Under the pieces are notes generated by a model, which was given only the letters and a program-made list of their open reading frames with translations, ran no database searches and was not told the origin of the DNA. 64,000 nt of DNA from Flavobacterium phragmitis (GTDB lineage Bacteria; Bacteroidota; Bacteroidia; Flavobacteriales; Flavobacteriaceae): assembly GCF_900112575.1 (NCBI RefSeq), contig NZ_FOMH01000011.1, forward strand, positions 1 to 64,000, in the 5' to 3' direction. Made by a program: the position numbers and the translations under genes. Below are positions 49,686 through 58,214 of the stretch, in pieces (the first letter of the stretch is position 1; every line of letters starts with the position of its first letter).

Positions 49686-51845
49686 TTAATTAAGATTTAA
49701 ATTATAAGTGAGCTTAAGAAAATAGGAACGACCATATCCTAACAACAGATCCGTACTGCCTGCCGCGTGAGCACCTCCGGTCGAATCCCCTCCTGCATTT
49801 CTTACTGATTGAACACTTGTAATGTCAAACAAGTTTCTAGCACCAACCGTTACTTCAAATTGATTTTTGAAGAATCCTTTTCTAATCGATGCATCCATCC
49901 AGCTATATGGTTTTATTTCTTCTAAGAAGAATGCCGCTGTTCCATCTGTAGCTGTTCCTGCCACAAATCTTTGCTGCTGTCCATTATATTTGTAATAAAG
50001 TGCAAAAAGTGTATTCCATTTTGGAACGTTATATGAAATACTAGAATTCAGCTGAAGAGAATACAGAAATTTATCATCAGAAGTTAAATTCAAAGCCGCC
50101 AAATCTAGTTTTCTAGAGATTCCTACTACTGCTGCTCCTATTTTTCCAGTAAAATTTTTGTAAGTATATTGCTCTGTGCTTGAGATATTCCACATTTTAT
50201 ATTTATTGATATTTACATATCTATAATTTTGAGTTGGGGTTACCTGAGTCAGAACCATATCAATTCTATCATCAACATCCATATAAGTTACCGCCAAATT
50301 ATTCGCAATTTGAGCACCCGAGCCTAAAGCACAAGCTCTTTTAAAACTAACCTCATACGATGTACTATTTTCTGGAACCAAATCAGGATTGCCTTGCATG
50401 TTATGATTAGAGTCTACAAAATAGGTATAGAGTTCATCAAAATTTGGAGTACGGTATGATTTACCCAAAGAAGCTCTTGCTTCTAATCCTTTTTTGAAAA
50501 GATATCTTAACCCCAAAGAACTTGCATACTGATTGTCAAATCTAGACTGAATAGAATAACGAAGACCTGGACGAATCGAAAACTTATCGCTTAAACTAAT
50601 TTCAGCAACAGAAAAGATATCATAATTTTCAAGCCTTTTTCGTATATCAACTGCTTGTTGTTGGTCATCTTTAAAAGTACCAGCCGATGCGTCATAAAAT
50701 CCATTTTCATTGGTAATTTCATAACCTAACTGAAAATCAACTTTCGGATTATTAAAGAAATTACTCAATGTTCCTGTAGAGTAAAAAACTTCTTTGGATT
50801 GATAAGTCTGCCTATCATTCGCAAATTCATCTTTTGTTTCAATTTGATAATTAAATTTTTCAACATCACGTTCTTGCTTTTGATGTGATAGAGAAACATT
50901 ATAATTCAGCCTAGAAAAAAGTTTTCCATTAGAATTTAAATGGTGGTAAAAACGATTTGTTAAGAAACGTTTATCGTTTGTAAAATAGGTTTCAGGAAAA
51001 GGATAATTATCCTGTGGAATTAAAATTGGACTATAAAAATGAACATTTTCTCCGTAGTAGTCGAATTTGTAGAAAATCCTGAAATTATCTTTTTGATAGC
51101 CTAACATTGTATTACCTACCAATTGATCTTTCGGCAACCACTCATAACCACGTAAACCATCATTAAAACCATAATCTTTACCCTTTTTATTATCATAAAA
51201 CCCAGCAAAATCGTTACGGTTTCCACCAATATTTAAGAACCAATGTTCATTAAAATTATGTGCTATTTTAGCCGATTGAATATGCCTTCCTTTATCAAAA
51301 AATGCATACTCGTTACCCACAGTTTCTTCTTGAACCGTTGCACTAATCTGCCATCTATAACCACCGCCTTTTTTTGTGATAATATTCAAAATACCACTTA
51401 CTGCATTAGCTCCGTGAGTAACTCCCATTGAACCTTCTATAATTTCGATACGCTCTACATCATCAAGGTTAACTTGAGTTAAATCAACATTAGTTCCCAT
51501 TCCCGTATCACTTACCAATGGAATATTATCTATCAATATTTTAAAATATTGCGCATCCAGTCCAAACATAGAAACTGTAGAACGTCCATCACTACCGCTA
51601 GTTCTAATACTAATATTTAGATACTGATTCAAAACATCTGAAAGATTATTAGCAGCTAATTGTTTAATATCCTCTTTAGAAATCACTCGAACATTAAAAA
51701 CTGACTTCTTAATTGACTGAGGTTCTAACTGACCTGTAACAACAACCTCAGAAAGTTTTTCTTTAGATGCCACACTATCTCTTTGCTGGGCAAAAGAATA
51801 AGTACTAAATAACAGCACAGCAAAAAGGGTAATTCTAATTTTCAT
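49686..51845 (-). CDS. TonB-dependent outer-membrane receptor (HmuR-like, partner of HmuY)
   Basis: A 719-residue receptor with a signal peptide (MKIRITLFAVLLFSTYSFAQ). The TonB-box-like SEVVVTGQ is at about 32-39. The plug domain (VFNVRVISKEDIKQLAANNL, then VDLTQVNLDDVERIEIIEG and ANAVSGILNIITKKGG) spans about 40-155. A 22-strand barrel ends in aromatic LKLTYNLNLN. There is no CarboxypepD_reg repeat, unlike SusC. It heads an operon with HmuY. Substrate is probably haem or another iron-bearing compound, by analogy only. Confidence 0.93.
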   Translation of the reverse strand: MKIRITLFAVLLFSTYSFAQQRDSVASKEKLSEVVVTGQLEPQSIKKSVFNVRVISKEDIKQLAANNLSDVLNQYLNISIRTSGSDGRSTVSMFGLDAQYFKILIDNIPLVSDTGMGTNVDLTQVNLDDVERIEIIEGSMGVTHGANAVSGILNIITKKGGGYRWQISATVQEETVGNEYAFFDKGRHIQSAKIAHNFNEHWFLNIGGNRNDFAGFYDNKKGKDYGFNDGLRGYEWLPKDQLVGNTMLGYQKDNFRIFYKFDYYGENVHFYSPILIPQDNYPFPETYFTNDKRFLTNRFYHHLNSNGKLFSRLNYNVSLSHQKQERDVEKFNYQIETKDEFANDRQTYQSKEVFYSTGTLSNFFNNPKVDFQLGYEITNENGFYDASAGTFKDDQQQAVDIRKRLENYDIFSVAEISLSDKFSIRPGLRYSIQSRFDNQYASSLGLRYLFKKGLEARASLGKSYRTPNFDELYTYFVDSNHNMQGNPDLVPENSTSYEVSFKRACALGSGAQIANNLAVTYMDVDDRIDMVLTQVTPTQNYRYVNINKYKMWNISSTEQYTYKNFTGKIGAAVVGISRKLDLAALNLTSDDKFLYSLQLNSSISYNVPKWNTLFALYYKYNGQQQRFVAGTATDGTAAFFLEEIKPYSWMDASIRKGFFKNQFEVTVGARNLFDITSVQSVRNAGGDSTGGAHAAGSTDLLLGYGRSYFLKLTYNLNLN

Positions 51846-51950
51846 TATTTTTATTGAGTCTTAATAATCAATGCAAATATATAACTATTTTTAACTATTC
51901 TAAATAAATTTTATATATTTGCGAAAAATTTAAATACAAAACAATAAGTT
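51846..51950. promoter_or_regulatory. Divergent promoter region of the receptor-HmuY operon and DUF6607 gene
   Basis: TATATTTG on the minus strand (51881-51874) and TATATTTG on the plus strand (51914-51921) face away from each other, 32 bases apart. The space between them contains TAACTATTTTTAACTATTC and TCTAAATAAA, which would overlap both -33 regions. A single repressor there could control both units. The sequence only loosely resembles an AT-rich Fur site. Confidence 0.6.
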
Positions 51951-52853
51951 ATGATTTCGAAAAGTCTTTTAATGTCAGCCGCTTTGGCTTTAACATGCAG
52001 TCTTGGTTTTAGTCAGGACAAGAAACAACAAGATATTAAGTCTATTAAATCAATGTGCGGTTGTTATGAAGTGAAGTTTAATTTCACTGAAACATTCTCA
52101 TATCCAAAAGATTCTCTTACTTACAAACCATCTGAGACAAAACACGAGTCGGCTTTAGAATGGGTACAATTATTAGAAGATACTCCTAACAAAATTGTGA
52201 TGCAGCATTTACTTATTGTAAGCCCTGATATGATTATCAAACACTGGAGACAAGACTGGTTATACGAAAACACAGACTTATATTCTTTTGACAAAGGAAA
52301 TTCTTGGAAATACAAAAAATTAGATAAAAAAGCGGTTAAAGGACAGTGGACTCAAAAAGTATATCAAGTAGATGATAGCCCTAGATACGAAGGTTCTTCA
52401 ACTTGGGTACATGTTGATGGAAAAGATTACTGGGCAAACGTTGCTGACGCTCCGCTTCCTAGAAGAGAGCAGACAAAACGTAACGATTACAACGTTTTAA
52501 AAAGAAGAAACATTCACGAAATCACTGCTACAGGATGGAATCATGAGCAAGATAACGACAAATTGGTTCGTGACGATGCAGGAAACGATGTTTTGTTAGC
52601 ACAAGAAAAAGGATTTGACGTTTATACTAAAGTAGATGATTCTAAATGTATCGCTGGACAAAAATGGTGGGCAGCAAACAATGCGCTTTGGAAAAACGTT
52701 CGCGATAAATGGCAGACTCTTTTTGACAGACATAAAGACTTAAACTTAGAAGCTAAAGTAGACAGAAAAGCACTTTACTCTTTATTGTTTGATTTAAAAC
52801 CAGACACTGCAAAAGCAGAAACAGATAAAATCATTGACAAATTTGTTAAGTAA
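51951..52853 (+). CDS. DUF6607 family exported protein
   Basis: A 300-residue exported protein with a signal peptide (SLLMSAALALTCSLGFSQ). After it comes the DUF6607-like block SIKSMCGCYEVKFNFTETFSY. The middle is rich in Trp and Tyr (WRQDWLYENTDLYSF, KGQWTQKVYQ, GSSTWVHVDGKDYWANVADA), and the end has KWWAANNALWKNVRDKWQTLF. No enzyme motif is seen. It is divergently transcribed from a HmuY receptor operon with a mirror-image promoter, so a role in the same iron or haem response is a reasonable guess. Function unknown. Confidence 0.85.
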   Translation: MISKSLLMSAALALTCSLGFSQDKKQQDIKSIKSMCGCYEVKFNFTETFSYPKDSLTYKPSETKHESALEWVQLLEDTPNKIVMQHLLIVSPDMIIKHWRQDWLYENTDLYSFDKGNSWKYKKLDKKAVKGQWTQKVYQVDDSPRYEGSSTWVHVDGKDYWANVADAPLPRREQTKRNDYNVLKRRNIHEITATGWNHEQDNDKLVRDDAGNDVLLAQEKGFDVYTKVDDSKCIAGQKWWAANNALWKNVRDKWQTLFDRHKDLNLEAKVDRKALYSLLFDLKPDTAKAETDKIIDKFVK

Positions 52854-52870
52854 TTAGAATTAGTTGTTAT

Positions 52871-52908
52871 AAAAAGGCCGGAAGTTTTGAGACTTCCGGC
52901 CTTTTTTT
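52871..52908. terminator. Bidirectional terminator between DUF6607 and SusD genes
   Basis: A 15-bp perfect stem (AAAAAGGCCGGAAGT with ACTTCCGGCCTTTTT) and T-run on the plus strand. On the minus strand it can close the SusC/SusD unit. Confidence 0.92.
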
Positions 52909-52936
52909 GTTTAAAATCTATTATTTAGCAAAACAA

Positions 52937-54388
52937 TTATCTATTATTATTGATGTCTTTTGGAATTAACGGATTAGCATCAATTTCGACCTGAGGAATT
53001 TTAAGAAAAAATCTTTTGTCATCAGCAGTTAGACTTGCTACAGCTCCTACTCTATGATTTCCAGTTCTGGTAATTCCTCTTCGCAAACGCTTTGCATCAA
53101 ACCATTCGATTCCATTTTCTCCATATAATTCTTTTCTTCTCTCCACTAAAATTTCATCAATTAAGGCCGATCCAGTTGCAGTAGACTTAATTGCATTAAC
53201 ATCTCTGTTTTTTTGCAATATATAAAGTAAAGCATGCCCTCCATTGTCATCTCCTAATCTTACTTTAGCTTCGGCTTCAATTAAAATCATTTCGGGCGTT
53301 CTGATAATAGCGTTATCGCCAGAGAAACTAAAAGCAAACTTACGTGTTATCCAATATCTATAATCATTTACATCAGTAATTGATGCACTTTTCTTTTGAA
53401 AATACCCTCTAACGTCTGTAGGAGAAAACAAACTTACAAAATCACGATTAATAAATCCACATGCATAAGAAGGCACCATATGATCCATCATAGAAGCCGG
53501 TGCATTATAATAATAGTTTGACTGATCTGATCTTTGGGCACTACCCCAAATCCATTCAATATTTGTATAATCATCAAAACCTGAACGATAACCAGCAGAA
53601 TTCAGCACTGCAGTTGGATTTCCACCATAAGATGCGTTTGCCGCAGTCGCAGCCCCCGACCAGTTACCCATTACCTGATAAACTTCTGCTAAAATACCAT
53701 TGGCAACATTTTTATTAATATATGACTTTCCTAAACGATCTGATGTTAAGCCATCCACTGCTTTTATTAAATCAGACTCAATAAATTTATACAACTCTCC
53801 AACTGTTGACATTGCTTTTCCTGTTTTTGTTGGTTCAGTATAAATTGGTGGCGCTGGATAGTTTAAATCAACTGAATAAGAAGGACAATAATCCAAAACT
53901 AACTGATGGTAAAAAAATCCTCTTAAAGCATATCCATAAGCTGCTAACTCCTTTTTGTCTGCATCTCCTAATGCTGAACTTCCTTCAACTCCTTGAATTA
54001 AAGTATTTGCTTGGTTAATCATAAAATAACAATAAGTCCATACAAACTTTGTTCTTCTATAAGTAGGTTCCCTATTATTGTTTTCATAATCAGATCCAAA
54101 CCAGTTATTTGCTAAAATTAAATCATTCCCCTTAACACTTCTGGCAAAAAATATCGAGTTAAGACCTGCAGTATCTGTTGCTGATGGAGTATCTGTTGTT
54201 GAGAATTGCTCCCTAAACTCTCTCATTATTCCTGAGATAAATGCCTCAACCCCCTTTCGTGAACCAAATACAACTTCTGGAGAAACACCGTCAGTAGGCA
54301 CAGGTTCATCAAGAAATTCCTTACTACATCCCACCATTAAAAACAATGCCATTGTGGCAATGCAAATTTTTGAAATTAAATTTTTCAT
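52937..54388 (-). CDS. SusD/RagB family nutrient-binding lipoprotein
   Basis: A 483-residue surface lipoprotein: signal peptide with lipobox (LFLMVGC), then the SusD N-terminal segment EFLDEPVPTDGVSPEVVF and helical TPR-like core. The C-terminal end shows AEAKVRLGDDNGGHALLYIL and LIDEILVERRKELYGENGIEWFDAKRL, the usual SusD signature. SusD caps the SusC barrel and delivers glycan or peptide. It is 10 bases downstream of the SusC gene. No glycosidase or peptidase adjoins, so the ligand is unknown. Confidence 0.93.
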   Translation of the reverse strand: MKNLISKICIATMALFLMVGCSKEFLDEPVPTDGVSPEVVFGSRKGVEAFISGIMREFREQFSTTDTPSATDTAGLNSIFFARSVKGNDLILANNWFGSDYENNNREPTYRRTKFVWTYCYFMINQANTLIQGVEGSSALGDADKKELAAYGYALRGFFYHQLVLDYCPSYSVDLNYPAPPIYTEPTKTGKAMSTVGELYKFIESDLIKAVDGLTSDRLGKSYINKNVANGILAEVYQVMGNWSGAATAANASYGGNPTAVLNSAGYRSGFDDYTNIEWIWGSAQRSDQSNYYYNAPASMMDHMVPSYACGFINRDFVSLFSPTDVRGYFQKKSASITDVNDYRYWITRKFAFSFSGDNAIIRTPEMILIEAEAKVRLGDDNGGHALLYILQKNRDVNAIKSTATGSALIDEILVERRKELYGENGIEWFDAKRLRRGITRTGNHRVGAVASLTADDKRFFLKIPQVEIDANPLIPKDINNNR

Positions 54389-54398
54389 ATATCTTTTT

Positions 54399-57300
54399 TT
54401 AGAATTCTACATTAAGACCAACAGAAAGTACTCTTAAGTTATACGACCTGCTATTTGTTGTTCCAGCAATACTCTGTTCTGGATCAAGCCCTTTATGAGA
54501 CTGATAAGTAAATAAATTATCTCCTTGGAAATACATCCTCAATTTTGAAAGATGTGTTTTATCTAAAATGCTTTGCGGGAAGTTATAGCCAAAATTCAAT
54601 GCCTTTAACCTCACATAATCATTTTTAAATAAAAATCTTGTAGATTGAGCATTAAAATCATTGGCTGAAGCTAGTAATAATGGAACGTCTGTAACATCTC
54701 CAGGCTTTTGCCAACGGCTCAGAGCATCTTGACTTACTGCTCTACCTGCAGTTTTATATCCATCCATTAAACTTGCATAAGTACTATCATATACATAAGA
54801 GCCAAAACTAAAATTAAACAACAGATTAAGATCTATATTTTTATATCTAAAATAGTTTGTCAATCCACCAGTAAAATCTGGCAATGATGATTTACCTGTG
54901 TAATATCTTGTTGCTTCGCTATACTTTTTTGTAGTGACTCTTTCACCTGTTGGTTTCCCATCTGTTCCTATCACATCTTTATACCACATTCCATAACCAG
55001 TTTCAGGATCTACACCTGCCCAATCCTGGATATAAAACTCATATAATGAACGTCCAACTTCCCACCTTTTAGTCCCTTGTAGAATAAATTCCTGCGGAAG
55101 TTGCATTATTTCATTTTTATTAGAAGTAAGATTTACACTTGAAGTCCAATCAAAATCCCTTGTTCTAACATTTTTTGAACTCAAAGAAAATTCCCATCCC
55201 GAGTTTTTTATGGTTCCTATATTGGTTGTTATACTTGTAGTTCCAGTTGAAGTTGCTACTGGCATAGGAAAAATTAAATCAATAGATTTTTTACTGTAGT
55301 AATCAACTGTCCCAGTTAATCTGTTTTTGAACAACCCAAAATCTAAACCAATATCTGAAGAAGCAGTTTTCTCCCAAGTTAAAACTGGATCAACTGCATC
55401 GCCTAAAATTACCCCTGTATTATCTAATTCATTATAACCAACAGCATAAGTTTGTTTATAAGGGAAATAAGATGGATTGTTTTTTCCACTATCTATTCCT
55501 ACATAAGCAATACCATCTAAAGCTTGGTTATTTCCTAATTCACCATAAGATGCTCTTAATTTTAAATCGCTAATAACAGAACTTTCTTTTAAGAAATTCT
55601 CTTGAGACAGTAACCATGAGCCTCCGATAGAATAAAAACCACCCCATCTAACTGGTGCTCCAAATCTTGTAGAACCATCTCTTCTGTAAGATCCCTCTAT
55701 AAAATATTTTTCTTTATAATTATAAGCCAAACGCCCTAGATAGCTTGACAATCTATCTTCCGCTATGTATCCACCTACACTTGTAGGATTAGTGCTTCCT
55801 GACAACACTTTCACTCCAGGCAAATAACCTTCTCCTTGTGCATTGAAACCATCAAATTGAAATTTATAAGCTTCCTGTATTAAATCCGCAGAAAAATTAT
55901 GATCACCAAAAGACACTTTATAATTTAAGCTATTAATTAAATTAGTCGACTTTGATATATCTCTATATTGAGTGATTCTACCATTGACACTAGCTGCATT
56001 TCCTACTTCACTATTTGAATAATTAAAATAATCATATAGATAACTATCATACGCCAAATTAGTTTTAAAAGTTAAATTTTTAGCCAATGTAAACTCTAAA
56101 TAAGCATTTGCAGTATAGTTATCACGCTTGTTTCTTACCTTATAATTAAATAATGAACCATAAGCATTCTCATTATTAAATGCCGGTCTGTTACCATTTA
56201 TCAACTGACCTGGCGTGGATCCATAATCAAAAATCTTTTCTCCTTTTCCGTCTAAAACTAAATCCCCGTTATCATCCCTTTTATAAACAGGGTAAATAGG
56301 TGAAACATTATAAACCCACTGAATAGCGCTTTGATAAGCGGTTCCACTTTGATTAGGAAAATTTTGATTTGAAGTTGAATAAAACATAGTTGCTCCAACT
56401 TTTAACCAAGTATTTACATTCGTATCAAAACTTAAACGTGTTGTGCCTCGTTCAAATTTCGAAGTAGCTACATTACCCTCTTGTGATAAATAATTAGATG
56501 TAAAGAAATATCTGGTATTAGTACTTCCTCCAGAGACAGATAATGTATTTTCCTTTCTAATCGCCGCTTTGTTTGTTATTAAATCTGCCCAATCTGTTTC
56601 CCATTTTTTATTAGTAGTTACTAAATTACCATTTGCATCAACTGGAACAGCAGCCGTATAAGGGTTATATCCTAATGTTGAAATCAGATTTTTTGAAGCG
56701 TTCGCACCAGCTACTGTAGCAGTTTGTCCACTAACATATTGATTTGAATTTCTTAATGCCTCCCAGTTAAGTTTCATGTAATCATCTGAACCGATCATTT
56801 TTTGTAAAGGACTGGCATTATCTGCAAACCCAACAGTAGATGTAAAACTAACTTTTGGTGAACTATTTAATTTTCCTCTTTTAGTAACAATGAGTATTAC
56901 TCCATTTGAACCTCTTGACCCATAAAGAGCTGTTGATGAAGCATCTTTTAAAACCGTCATTGACTCAATCTGATCACTACTGATAGTATTTATGTTTCCA
57001 CTAAAAGGAGCACCATCTACTATAACTAAAGGCTCTGCAGAAGCATATACAGAATTAACTCCTCTAATTCTAATAGTAGGATTCTCTCCAGGCATACCAC
57101 CTGCCGAAATAATATTAACCCCCGCAACGCTCCCTTGTAATGCATTTACAACACTTACATTCTGTTGCTTTTCGATAACATCAGAACCTACAACTGAAAT
57201 AGACCCGACAACTTCTTTTACTTTTTGTTTTCCATATGCCACTACGATAACCTCATCTAGAGTTTTGTTTTCCTCTTGAAATTTAACATTCAAAACAGAC

Positions 57301-57560
57301 GAAGATCCAACTGTTTGGATCACATCTTTCATTCCTACATAAGAAAACACTAACACATCTCCAGTCTTTGCACTAATAGTATATTTACCATCAAAATTAG
57401 ACTGCACTCCATTTTTTGTTCCCTTTACCATAATATTCGCACCAGGAACTGGTCCCGAAATATCAGATACAATTCCAGAAATTTTTCTTTCCTGTGCAAA
57501 AATTAATTGTACTCCTGTAATTAAAAACAGTAATACAATTTGCATAATTTTTTGTTTCAT
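54399..57560 (-). CDS. SusC/RagA family TonB-linked outer-membrane protein
   Basis: A 1053-residue TonB-dependent transporter. After the signal peptide (LFLITGVQLIFAQ) comes a CarboxypepD_reg domain (ISGIVSDISGPVPGANIMVKG, about 28-105). The plug follows (TLDEVIVVAYGKQKVKEVVG, GVNSVYASAEPLVIVDG, ALYGSRGSNGVILIVTKRG), then a large barrel ending in SYNLRVLSVGLNVEF. It forms a Sus-like pair with the SusD gene behind it. No enzymes or regulator lie beside it; this is an orphan pair. Confidence 0.94.
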   Translation of the reverse strand: MKQKIMQIVLLFLITGVQLIFAQERKISGIVSDISGPVPGANIMVKGTKNGVQSNFDGKYTISAKTGDVLVFSYVGMKDVIQTVGSSSVLNVKFQEENKTLDEVIVVAYGKQKVKEVVGSISVVGSDVIEKQQNVSVVNALQGSVAGVNIISAGGMPGENPTIRIRGVNSVYASAEPLVIVDGAPFSGNINTISSDQIESMTVLKDASSTALYGSRGSNGVILIVTKRGKLNSSPKVSFTSTVGFADNASPLQKMIGSDDYMKLNWEALRNSNQYVSGQTATVAGANASKNLISTLGYNPYTAAVPVDANGNLVTTNKKWETDWADLITNKAAIRKENTLSVSGGSTNTRYFFTSNYLSQEGNVATSKFERGTTRLSFDTNVNTWLKVGATMFYSTSNQNFPNQSGTAYQSAIQWVYNVSPIYPVYKRDDNGDLVLDGKGEKIFDYGSTPGQLINGNRPAFNNENAYGSLFNYKVRNKRDNYTANAYLEFTLAKNLTFKTNLAYDSYLYDYFNYSNSEVGNAASVNGRITQYRDISKSTNLINSLNYKVSFGDHNFSADLIQEAYKFQFDGFNAQGEGYLPGVKVLSGSTNPTSVGGYIAEDRLSSYLGRLAYNYKEKYFIEGSYRRDGSTRFGAPVRWGGFYSIGGSWLLSQENFLKESSVISDLKLRASYGELGNNQALDGIAYVGIDSGKNNPSYFPYKQTYAVGYNELDNTGVILGDAVDPVLTWEKTASSDIGLDFGLFKNRLTGTVDYYSKKSIDLIFPMPVATSTGTTSITTNIGTIKNSGWEFSLSSKNVRTRDFDWTSSVNLTSNKNEIMQLPQEFILQGTKRWEVGRSLYEFYIQDWAGVDPETGYGMWYKDVIGTDGKPTGERVTTKKYSEATRYYTGKSSLPDFTGGLTNYFRYKNIDLNLLFNFSFGSYVYDSTYASLMDGYKTAGRAVSQDALSRWQKPGDVTDVPLLLASANDFNAQSTRFLFKNDYVRLKALNFGYNFPQSILDKTHLSKLRMYFQGDNLFTYQSHKGLDPEQSIAGTTNSRSYNLRVLSVGLNVEF

Positions 57561-57800
57561 TATTTTTTTGTTTTGAGTTATTGAGGGCTAACTTAAAAAT
57601 TTAAAATAATTTTAACAAGATTTTTATACAATTTAACATTATAAATTGAAATACTTATACTACAAAAAATAAAATTGCTTGGTAAAAAAGAAATAAATAA
57701 CTCACAAAAAAGTTAAAATGAGAAGAAAAAGTAAGAAAAACGAGAAATCGTTTAACATTACCATAATTTTTCAAGAGCCAATTTCCTGCAACTTAAAAGA
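57561..57800. other. Upstream region of the SusC gene
   Basis: About 240 AT-rich bases without an ORF. No TAnnTTTG match in the first 100 bases before the SusC ATG was found, so its promoter may use another form or an ECF sigma factor. Confidence 0.45.
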
Positions 57801-57802
57801 TG

Positions 57803-57832
57803 AAAAAAACCGTCTAAATAAATTTTAGACGG
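57803..57832 (-). terminator. Orphan terminator of the candidate small RNA
   Basis: CCGTCTAAA pairs with TTTAGACGG and is followed by TTTTTTTC on the minus strand. No protein gene precedes it on that strand; argS already ends at its own terminator 350 bases away. Confidence 0.8.
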
Positions 57833-58062
57833 CTTCTTAATTCCTTACCATTTTAGACTAAACAGGGTACTAATTCAAAATAGTTAAAAATGAATATAAG
57901 GAAGATATTTTCAGCTGATAGTATTACTTAGAAAAGATAGCTATTATCAATTTTGAAATAGTTTCGAGAATGAATGACTAAAACATCAAAATTGGAAGAA
58001 ATATACTTTACAATATTTATTAGGAGTGGTATATTGTTTTCAGAATTCTTAGACAAACGTAA
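57803..58062 (-). ncRNA. Candidate small RNA with its own promoter and terminator
   Basis: About 260 bases run on the minus strand from a full-consensus promoter to an intrinsic terminator. There is no ORF longer than a few codons in this stretch (ATGs are followed at once by stops). That is the layout of an independent small RNA gene. The secondary structure of the middle is unclear and I know of no matching family. Confidence 0.5.
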
Positions 58063-58068
58063 ACAAAA

Positions 58069-58102
58069 CAAATATAGTTTCCTACAAAAAAAAGTCTTAC
58101 AA
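58069..58102 (-). promoter_or_regulatory. Promoter of the candidate small RNA
   Basis: Minus-strand TTG (58102-58100), 23 bases, then TATATTTG (58076-58069). Spacing is at the upper limit of the accepted 17-23. Confidence 0.55.
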
Positions 58103-58162
58103 CTAAAATATGTCTTATCTTGATATTTCTCAATCTTTTAGAGGTAATTTCCAAAAACAAAA

Positions 58163-58191
58163 AAGCCTGACAATTTCAAAACTGTCAGGCT
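58163..58191 (-). terminator. Terminator after argS
   Basis: AGCCTGACA pairs with TGTCAGGCT and is followed by TTTTTTGTTTTT on the minus strand, 24 bases past the argS stop. Confidence 0.88.
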
Positions 58192-58214
58192 CTTGTATAT
58201 TGGTTTTACTGAGA

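Noticed and set aside
51882..51913. Classical Fur box
   Set aside because: The AT-rich core does not match a 19-bp Fur palindrome well enough to be called; left as an unnamed operator candidate.
57840..58150. Short protein gene in the SusC-argS gap
   Set aside because: ATGs on both strands are followed within a few codons by stops; a non-coding RNA fits better.
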